Assembly (NCBI GenBank): GCA_045648145.1
Contig: JAZRNK010000017.1
Location: 1 to 10,787 of the forward strand
DNA length: 10,787 bases
Origin: UMGS172 sp045648145
GTDB taxonomy: Bacteria > Bacillota > Clostridia > Oscillospirales > Acutalibacteraceae
Reading direction: 5' to 3'
The notes beneath the pieces were generated by a model. That model made no database searches. It had not been told where the DNA came from and was given only the letters and a program-made list of their open reading frames with translations. Shown here piece after piece: positions 4,805-10,787 of the stretch (within the stretch, counting starts at the first letter, position 1; every line of letters begins with the position of its first letter). A program made the translations under genes and the position numbers.

Positions 4805-7800
4805 ATGGCTAAAAGAAATGATTTGAAAAAGATAATGATTATAGGCTCAGGCCCTATTGTAATCGGTCAGGCGGCAGAGTTTGACTATGCAGGAACTCAG
4901 GCATGTCTTGCATTAAAGGAGGAGGGCTATGAAGTTGTACTTTGTAACTCTAACCCTGCTACTATAATGACCGACACCTCTATTGCTGATAAGGTTTATA
5001 TGGAGCCGCTGACCCTTGAATATATTGCTAAAATTTTACGTTATGAAAGACCGAACGCTATTATCCCCGGTATTGGCGGTCAGACCGGTCTTAATATTGC
5101 TATGCTGCTTGAGAAAAAGGGTATTCTAAAAGAGTGTCAGGTAGAGCTGCTTGGTACTAAAAGCGAGAGTATTGAAAGAGCCGAAGACCGTGAGATGTTT
5201 AAAGAGCTTTGTCAGGCCATCGGTGAGCCGACTATTCCTTCGAAAATTACCTATTCGTTAGAAGAAGCCAGAGAGGCTGCCGAGGAGATAGGATATCCTG
5301 TCGTTTTGCGTCCTGCATTCACACTTGGCGGTACAGGCGGCGGTTTTGCTAACAATCTTGAAGAGCTTGAGGAAATCGGTTTGAATGCATTTAAGCTTTC
5401 ACCCGTACATCAGGTACTTATCGAAAAGAGTGTAAAGGGCTATAAAGAAATTGAGTTTGAAATGATGCGTGACGGCGAGGACAACGTTATAACCATCTGC
5501 GGTATGGAAAACGTTGACCCTGTTGGTGTTCACACAGGTGACTCTATCGTTGTAGCACCCATCCTTACACTTAACGAGCACGACCACAAAATGCTTAACG
5601 ACAGTGCTATTAAACTTATTAAGGCATTGAAGATTGAGGGTGGCTGTAACGTTCAGTTCGCTTTAAATCCTGACACAAGTGAATATTATCTTATTGAGGT
5701 TAATCCTCGTGTTTCTCGTTCGTCGGCGTTGGCTTCTAAAGCAAGTGGATACCCAATAGCTAAGGTTACTGCTAAAATTGCTGTTGGTATGACATTAGAG
5801 GAAATTAAAATTGCCAACACAACCGCTGCAACAGCGCCCAGACTTGACTACATTGTTGCCAAGTTGCCGCGTTTCCCGTTTGATAAGTTTTCATCTGCTT
5901 CCAATAAACTTGGCACACAGATGAAGGCTACCGGTGAGGTTATGGGTATCGGCTCTAACCTTGAGGAGTGCTTACTTAAATCGGTAAGATGTCTTGAAAC
6001 AGGTGCAAATCACTTCTATTTGCCTAAATTTGACGGTAAAACAGAAGAAGAGCTTTTGGAATACATTGTTGATTTTAAAGATGACAATATTTTTGCCATT
6101 GCACAGCTTTTCCGTTTAGGTGCTTCGGTTGAAAAACTGCATGAGGTAACAAAAATTACCGCATATTTCTTAGAATCTATCAAGAAAATTGTTGATATGG
6201 AAACGGTTATCAAGAACAATGTCAATGATTTAAAAGTTTTGAAAAGCGCCAAGAAGATGGGCTTTGGTGATGCGTACATTTCAAAGCTTTGGGGCTGTGA
6301 TGAGGTAAGCGTATTTAAATTGCGTAAGGATAACGGTATTATGCCTGTTTACCGCATGGCTGATACACTTCACACAGGCGCATATATTCCTTATTTCTAC
6401 TCGTCCTATACCGATGAAAACAAGTCGGTTTTGAGCGATAAGAAAAAAATTATAGTTTTGGGCGCAGGTCCTATCCGTATCGGTCAAGGTGTTGAGTTTG
6501 ACTATTCTACCGTTCACGCAGTTACGACAATTAAAAGGTCGGGCTACGAGGCTATTATTATTAATAACAACCCTGAAACCGTTTCGACTGACTATACTAC
6601 TTCGGACAAGCTTTATTTTGAACCGCTTACTCCCGAAGACGTTATGAACATAATTGAGTTTGAAAAGCCTGAGGGAGTTATTGCTTCGTTGGGCGGTCAG
6701 ACTGCAATTAACCTTGCCCGTCCTCTTGAGATGAGGGGAGTTAAGATTATTGGCACCGACTGCGATGCTATTGACCGTGCCGAAAATCGTGATTTATTTG
6801 AAAAGTTATTATTATCACTTGATATTCCTCAACCCAAAGGCAAAGCGGTTACTGCTATTGAAGAGGGTATTAAAACTGCTAATGAGATTGGATATCCCGT
6901 GCTTGTCCGCCCTTCGTTCGTTTTGGGTGGTAGAGCTATGCAGATAGTTGCTAACGACGACCAGCTTCGTCATTACCTTAAAACCGCCGTTGAGATTGAT
7001 GCAGACAAGCCCGTTCTTGTTGATAAGTATATCATCGGTAAAGAGGTTGAGGTTGACGCTATCTGCGATGGCAGAGACGTATTTATCCCCGGTATTATGG
7101 AGCTTGTTGAACGTACAGGTATTCACAGTGGTGACTCAATCAGCGTATATCCGACCTTTAGTATTTCGTCCAAGGTTAAGGGCACTATTTTACAGTATGC
7201 CAAAAAGCTTGGTTTGGGAATTGGAATTGTCGGTCTTTACAATATTCAGTTTATTGTTGATAAGGATGACAACGTATTTATTATCGAGGTTAATCCGCGC
7301 TCATCACGTACCGTACCGTTCCTTTCAAAGTCTACGGGTTACAGTCTTGCAGATATTGCTACCGAGGTTATCTTGGGCAAATCGTTAAAGGAGCAGGGAA
7401 TATTTGATATATATCCTGAAGAGAGAAATCGTTGGTACGTTAAGGTGCCGGTATTCTCGTTCAGCAAAATCAGAGGTCTTGACGCATATCTTTCACCTGA
7501 AATGAAGTCGACTGGTGAAGCTATTGGCTACGATGACAAGCTTAACCGCGCACTTTACAAAGCATTACAGGCCTCGGGTATGCATTTGCAGAACTACGGT
7601 ACTGTGTTTATCACGGTTGCCGATAAGGATAAGGAAGAGGCTTTACCGTTAGCCAGACGTTTTTATAATCTTGGCTTTAACATTGAGGCTACAAGCGGTA
7701 CTGCAAAGTTCTTAAAAGAGCATGGTATCAGAACAAGGACACTCGGAAAATTGAGAGAAAACAGTGATGAAATTCAAACCGCTTTCCGCCAAGGACACAT

Positions 7801-7978
7801 TGCTTACGTTATTAATACAAGCGACGTAAGTTCAATGGGACATACCCATGATGGATATAAAATTCGCAGTCTTGCTACCGAAAACAATATTACAATGTTT
7901 ACGGCGCTTGATACCGTTAGAGTTCTTTTGGATGTTCTCGAGGAAACAACCATTTGTGTTTCTACTATTGATGCATAA
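4805..7978 (+). CDS. carB: carbamoyl phosphate synthase large (synthetase) subunit
   Basis: It makes carbamoyl phosphate from bicarbonate, ammonia and two ATP, normally taking ammonia from the CarA glutaminase. The 1057 residues match the full-length family. The first ATP-grasp half spans about 1-400 (Arg129, LRPAFTLGGTGGG at 168-180, EVNPRVSR at 298-305). The oligomerisation domain spans about 401-545. The second ATP-grasp half spans about 546-930 (AENRDLF, VRPSFVLGGRAMQIV from 701, EVNPRSSR at 828-835). A C-terminal MGS-like allosteric domain (about 931-1057) has ATSGTAKFL at 962-970 and Asn1004. It lies 27 bp after pyrC with AAGGAG 9 nt before the ATG. carA is normally next to it but is absent here. 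Several antisense and alternate-frame ORFs inside it are shadows. Confidence 0.97.
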   Translation: MAKRNDLKKIMIIGSGPIVIGQAAEFDYAGTQACLALKEEGYEVVLCNSNPATIMTDTSIADKVYMEPLTLEYIAKILRYERPNAIIPGIGGQTGLNIAMLLEKKGILKECQVELLGTKSESIERAEDREMFKELCQAIGEPTIPSKITYSLEEAREAAEEIGYPVVLRPAFTLGGTGGGFANNLEELEEIGLNAFKLSPVHQVLIEKSVKGYKEIEFEMMRDGEDNVITICGMENVDPVGVHTGDSIVVAPILTLNEHDHKMLNDSAIKLIKALKIEGGCNVQFALNPDTSEYYLIEVNPRVSRSSALASKASGYPIAKVTAKIAVGMTLEEIKIANTTAATAPRLDYIVAKLPRFPFDKFSSASNKLGTQMKATGEVMGIGSNLEECLLKSVRCLETGANHFYLPKFDGKTEEELLEYIVDFKDDNIFAIAQLFRLGASVEKLHEVTKITAYFLESIKKIVDMETVIKNNVNDLKVLKSAKKMGFGDAYISKLWGCDEVSVFKLRKDNGIMPVYRMADTLHTGAYIPYFYSSYTDENKSVLSDKKKIIVLGAGPIRIGQGVEFDYSTVHAVTTIKRSGYEAIIINNNPETVSTDYTTSDKLYFEPLTPEDVMNIIEFEKPEGVIASLGGQTAINLARPLEMRGVKIIGTDCDAIDRAENRDLFEKLLLSLDIPQPKGKAVTAIEEGIKTANEIGYPVLVRPSFVLGGRAMQIVANDDQLRHYLKTAVEIDADKPVLVDKYIIGKEVEVDAICDGRDVFIPGIMELVERTGIHSGDSISVYPTFSISSKVKGTILQYAKKLGLGIGIVGLYNIQFIVDKDDNVFIIEVNPRSSRTVPFLSKSTGYSLADIATEVILGKSLKEQGIFDIYPEERNRWYVKVPVFSFSKIRGLDAYLSPEMKSTGEAIGYDDKLNRALYKALQASGMHLQNYGTVFITVADKDKEEALPLARRFYNLGFNIEATSGTAKFLKEHGIRTRTLGKLRENSDEIQTAFRQGHIAYVINTSDVSSMGHTHDGYKIRSLATENNITMFTALDTVRVLLDVLEETTICVSTIDA

Positions 7979-7993
7979 GGGTTAGGGATAATA

Positions 7994-8731
7994 ATGGAAA
8001 GAGTAATTTTTACTGTTCGTTCAAACGAGCAGATTGCTAAAGACGTTTATAAAATGGTGCTTTTGGGCAAAACCGACAGTATCACTGCATCGGGTCAGTT
8101 TATAAACATTTATTTAGATGGCTTTTATCTTCGCAGACCTATTTCGGTATGCGATTATGACGACGAAACCGTTACAATAATCTACAAGGTTGTAGGTAAG
8201 GGTACCGAAGCCATGAGCAAGCTTTCAAACGGTGCTGAGCTTGATGTTTTAAGCGGTCTCGGTAACGGATACAATACCACAAAAAGCGGTGACAGACCTT
8301 TGCTTTTAGGCGGTGGTGTAGGTGTTCCGCCTATGTATAACCTTTGCAAAAAGTTGGTTGCTGAAGGTAAGAACCCTATTGTTGTGCTTGGCTTTAACAC
8401 AAAAGATGAGGTCTTTTACGAAAACGAGTTTAAGCAGTTGTGCAGTGACGTTTACGTGACAACGGTTGACGGTTCGTATGGTGTTAAAGGCTTTGTGACC
8501 GACGTTATGAAGGATGTTGACTATACCTTCTTTTACACCTGCGGTCCCGAGCCCATGTTCAGAGCAATAGCTAAGGTTGCTAAAACTAAAGGACAGTACA
8601 GCTTCGAGGAGCGTATGGGTTGCGGTTTTGGCGCATGTATGGGTTGTTCGTGTAAAACTTTGACCGGCAACAAACGTATTTGCAAAGAGGGTCCGGTTAT
8701 GGAAAGCGAGGAGATTATATGGGAAAATTAA
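7994..8731 (+). CDS. pyrK: dihydroorotate dehydrogenase B, electron transfer subunit
   Basis: PyrK passes electrons from the FMN of PyrD through its FAD and 2Fe-2S cluster to NAD+. Together they form the class 1B dihydroorotate dehydrogenase of Gram-positive bacteria. In the 245 residues, the FAD-binding domain shows RRPISV (47-52), the NAD-binding domain shows LLLGGGVGVPPM (103-114) and TCGPEPMF (182-189), and the C-terminal iron-sulfur motif has Cys210, Cys215, Cys218 and Cys230 (C-x4-C-x2-C-x11-C, inside ERMGCGFGACMGC). The start is 15 bp after carB with a weak TAGGG 6 nt upstream, so some translational coupling to carB is plausible. Its last 13 nt overlap pyrD. Confidence 0.96.
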   Translation: MERVIFTVRSNEQIAKDVYKMVLLGKTDSITASGQFINIYLDGFYLRRPISVCDYDDETVTIIYKVVGKGTEAMSKLSNGAELDVLSGLGNGYNTTKSGDRPLLLGGGVGVPPMYNLCKKLVAEGKNPIVVLGFNTKDEVFYENEFKQLCSDVYVTTVDGSYGVKGFVTDVMKDVDYTFFYTCGPEPMFRAIAKVAKTKGQYSFEERMGCGFGACMGCSCKTLTGNKRICKEGPVMESEEIIWEN

Positions 8732-9636
8732 GTGTAAACCTTTGCGGTATTGAGCTCGATAATCCTATAATCCCCGCAAGCGGTACCTTTGGCTACGGAT
8801 ATGAGTTTGCCGAACTGTATGATATTAACCTTTTGGGTACTTTTTCGTTTAAAGGTACCACAAAGGATGCCCGTTTTGGCAACCCCACACCTCGAATTGC
8901 CGAGTGTACTGCCGGTATGATTAACGCCGTGGGTCTTCAGAATCCCGGCGTTGAAAAGGTTATAAGTGAGGAACTGCCCAAATTAAAAAAATGCTTTAAT
9001 AAAAAGGTTATGGCTAACATCAGCGGTTTTTCGATTGAGGATTATGCTTACACCTGTGAAAAATTAGATAAATGTGAGCAAGTAGGTTGGCTCGAGGTTA
9101 ACGTTAGTTGCCCGAATGTTCACGGTGGTGGTATGAGCTTTGGTACAAGTCCCGAGGCTGCGGCCGAGGTTACGAGAGCAGTTAAAAAGGTTACCACCAA
9201 GCCGGTTATAATTAAATTATCGCCCAACGTTACCGATATTGTGGCTATCGCTAAGGCTTGTGAGGATGCTGGTGCAGATGGTATCAGCCTTATAAATACA
9301 ATGCTTGGTATGAGGATAGACCTTAAAACCAAAAGACCTGTTATTGCCAATAAAATGGGCGGTTTTTCGGGCCCTGCCATTTTTCCTGTGGCTGTTAGAA
9401 TGGTTTATCAGGTGGCCAATGCCGTTAAAATTCCCGTTATCGGAATGGGTGGCGTATCAAATGCAGAGGATGTTGTTGAAATGATGCTTGCAGGTGCTAC
9501 CGCCGTTCAAGTTGGCGCGGCAAACCTTGTTAATCCTTTTGTTTGCAAAGAAATTATTGAAGATTTGCCAAGGGTAATGCAGAAATATAACATAAATTCA
9601 TTAAAAGAAACAATCGGAGGGATAAATAATGGGTAA
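8719..9636 (+). CDS. pyrD: dihydroorotate dehydrogenase B, catalytic subunit
   Basis: This FMN enzyme oxidises dihydroorotate to orotate and works with PyrK to reduce NAD+. The 305 residues form a TIM barrel of class 1B. Visible motifs are NPIIPASGTFGYG (15-27), FKGTT with Lys45 near FMN, NAVGLQNPG, NVSCPNVHGGG with catalytic Cys131 (the cysteine base is typical of class 1), KLSPN, INTMLGMRID and the phosphate-binding IGMGGVSNAEDVVEMMLAGA. I start at ATG 8719, which has AGGAG 5 nt upstream inside the end of pyrK. An in-frame TTG at 8680 would add 13 residues unlike the family N-terminus. The 13-nt overlap with pyrK and 8-nt overlap with pyrF point to coupled translation, suiting the obligate PyrD-PyrK complex. 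Confidence 0.96.
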   Translation: MGKLSVNLCGIELDNPIIPASGTFGYGYEFAELYDINLLGTFSFKGTTKDARFGNPTPRIAECTAGMINAVGLQNPGVEKVISEELPKLKKCFNKKVMANISGFSIEDYAYTCEKLDKCEQVGWLEVNVSCPNVHGGGMSFGTSPEAAAEVTRAVKKVTTKPVIIKLSPNVTDIVAIAKACEDAGADGISLINTMLGMRIDLKTKRPVIANKMGGFSGPAIFPVAVRMVYQVANAVKIPVIGMGGVSNAEDVVEMMLAGATAVQVGAANLVNPFVCKEIIEDLPRVMQKYNINSLKETIGGINNG

Positions 9637-10327
9637 GGACGTCATAATTGCTTGTGATTTTGCAAGTAAAGCACAGGTTATGGAATTTTTGGACAAGTTT
9701 AAGGGTGACAAGCCTTTTGTTAAAATCGGTATGGAGCTTTTTTATGCCGAAGGTCCTCAAATTGTTAAGGAAATCAAGGCGAGAGGTCACAAGATTTTTC
9801 TTGATTTGAAGCTTCATGATATTCCTAACACCGTTAAAAAATCGATGAGTGTATTGTCTAATTTAGACGTTGATATGTGTAACCTTCACGCAGCAGGTAC
9901 TATCAGAATGATGGAAGCAGCTATTGAGGGACTTACCCGTCCCGACGGCACAAGACCTATGCTTATTGCCGTTACACAGTTGACATCGACCGACCAAGAG
10001 GCAATGGAGAATGATTTACTTATTAAAGAACCTATTGACAAGGTTGTTATGCATTATGCGTTGAACGCTAAAAAAGCAGGACTTGATGGTGTTGTTTGCT
10101 CACCGTTAGAGGCACAAAAGGTACACGACACCTGCGGTAATGATTTTGTTACTGTTACCCCCGGCGTGCGTTTTGCAGACGGAGATATCGGTGACCAGAA
10201 GCGTGTTATGACACCTGCCGAGGCTAATAAAATCGGTTCCGATTACATTGTTGTCGGCCGACCGATTACCGCAGCTGAGGATCCGGTGGCTGCATATGAG
10301 CGTTGTGTTAAGGAATTTGTTGGATGA
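9629..10327 (+). CDS. pyrF: orotidine 5'-phosphate decarboxylase
   Basis: It decarboxylates OMP to UMP, the last step of the pathway, without a cofactor. The 232 residues fit the short bacterial PyrF class. Seen in order: IIACDFAS with Asp10, FVKIGMELF with Lys32, the catalytic array FLDLKLHDIPNT with Asp59, Lys61 and Asp64, GVVCSPLEA, TPGVRFADGDIGDQKRV and the phosphate-binding arginine in VVGRPIT. GGAGG lies 8 nt before the ATG, within the end of pyrD. Its stop overlaps the start of the following HAD gene as ATGA. pyrE, which supplies its substrate OMP, is not in the window and may lie downstream. Confidence 0.97.
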   Translation: MGKDVIIACDFASKAQVMEFLDKFKGDKPFVKIGMELFYAEGPQIVKEIKARGHKIFLDLKLHDIPNTVKKSMSVLSNLDVDMCNLHAAGTIRMMEAAIEGLTRPDGTRPMLIAVTQLTSTDQEAMENDLLIKEPIDKVVMHYALNAKKAGLDGVVCSPLEAQKVHDTCGNDFVTVTPGVRFADGDIGDQKRVMTPAEANKIGSDYIVVGRPITAAEDPVAAYERCVKEFVG

Positions 10328-10787
10328 TTGAGACGGTACTGTTTGATTTAGACGGAACCTTGACTGAGCCTGACGAGGGGATTTTAAACTCGGTTATATA
10401 TGCGTTAGACAAATTTTCAATAAAGGTTGAGGATAGGCGAAAGCTTTATTGCTTTATCGGGCCGCCCTTGGTTGATAGCTTTAAGGGTGTGTTTTGTTTT
10501 AGCGAGGAGCAAGCAGTTTTGGCGGTTAAATACTATCGTGAATATTTTTCCGAAAAAGGTATATTTGAAAACCGCTTATACGACGGTGTTAAAGAAATGC
10601 TTTTGAATTTGAAGAAAAGCGGTAAAAAAATCGTTCTTGCAACCTCAAAACCCGAAGAATTTGCCATAAAAATTCTCAAATTTTTTCAAATTTACGAATT
10701 TTTTGATTATGTTTGCGGCGCAACTATGGACGAAACTCGTAATGATAAGGTCGACGTAATTGCTTACATTGTTGAAAATTACGAGTT
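10324..10787 (+). CDS. HAD-superfamily phosphatase (phosphoglycolate phosphatase-like), partial at 3' end
   Basis: The frame opens at an ATG overlapping the pyrF stop (ATGA) and stays open to the window end, giving 154 residues without a stop. Motif I is VLFDLDGTLTEP with nucleophile Asp8 and acid/base Asp10. A helical C1 cap follows (about 15-85, including FIGPPLVDSF). Motif II is VLATSKPE at 104-111, and the motif III lysine is probably Lys142 in TRNDK; motif IV lies outside the window. This is the Gph/PpaX-like subfamily IA. The substrate cannot be read from sequence. Its place in the pyr operon makes a nucleotide or related phosphomonoester reasonable, but that is inference. No ribosome binding site of its own stands out, so translation is probably coupled to pyrF. 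Confidence 0.88.
   Translation, partial: MIETVLFDLDGTLTEPDEGILNSVIYALDKFSIKVEDRRKLYCFIGPPLVDSFKGVFCFSEEQAVLAVKYYREYFSEKGIFENRLYDGVKEMLLNLKKSGKKIVLATSKPEEFAIKILKFFQIYEFFDYVCGATMDETRNDKVDVIAYIVENYE

Noticed and set aside
6948..7388. 146-codon open frame inside carB, same strand
   Set aside because: It lies wholly within the highly conserved second ATP-grasp half of carB, has no recognisable domain and no independent promoter; it is a frame shadow.
8680..8718. Longer PyrD from TTG at 8680
   Set aside because: The extra residues are unlike any PyrD N-terminus, and ATG 8719 has its own AGGAG.
1..10787. Mobile elements, CRISPR arrays, phage genes or transfer scars
   Set aside because: No transposase, integrase, direct-repeat array or sharp composition change was seen; all long frames are housekeeping genes.

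Overview
The window looks like chromosomal DNA of a low-to-moderate GC Gram-positive bacterium, most likely an anaerobic clostridial (Clostridia / Oscillospirales-like) species. The reasons are the two-subunit NAD-linked dihydroorotate dehydrogenase (PyrK + class 1B PyrD), a PyrR-type RNA attenuator in front of a pyrimidine operon, strong AGGAG ribosome binding sites, NrdR, and a short clostridial-type lipoprotein signal. No mobile element, CRISPR array or phage gene is visible. Genus-level placement is not possible from the sequence alone.

Layout. (1) Positions 1-704, minus strand: a complete tRNA-Thr(GGT) with its own promoter, then nrdR, the ribonucleotide reductase repressor, with a good extended -10 promoter. 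(2) Positions 732-3358, plus strand: a probable three-gene transcription unit of a cytosolic cyclophilin, a larger lipoprotein cyclophilin and rmlA/rfbA (glucose-1-phosphate thymidylyltransferase), closed by a strong intrinsic terminator. (3) Positions 3395-3589: promoter and roughly 160-nt leader of the pyrimidine operon. It carries a PyrR-binding hairpin, a mutually exclusive antiterminator pairing and an intrinsic terminator ahead of the first gene. (4) Positions 3590-10787: pyrC, carB, pyrK, pyrD, pyrF and a HAD-family phosphatase that runs off the window end. From pyrK onward each gene overlaps the next (13, 8 and 4 nt).

The pyr genes supply most of de novo UMP synthesis: carbamoyl phosphate (CarB), ring closure to dihydroorotate (PyrC), oxidation to orotate (PyrD with PyrK passing electrons to NAD) and decarboxylation of OMP to UMP (PyrF). 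Missing from the window are carA (glutaminase subunit of carbamoyl phosphate synthase), pyrB, pyrE and pyrR. carB directly follows pyrC with no carA or remnant between them.

The most interesting part is the leader at 3424-3589. The PyrR loop departs from the textbook consensus only by compensated base pairs, the alternative structures can be traced by hand, and a 38-codon open frame starts inside the PyrR hexaloop and reads through the terminator. I see no convincing new biological system; the rest of the window is ordinary housekeeping content with some unusual arrangement.
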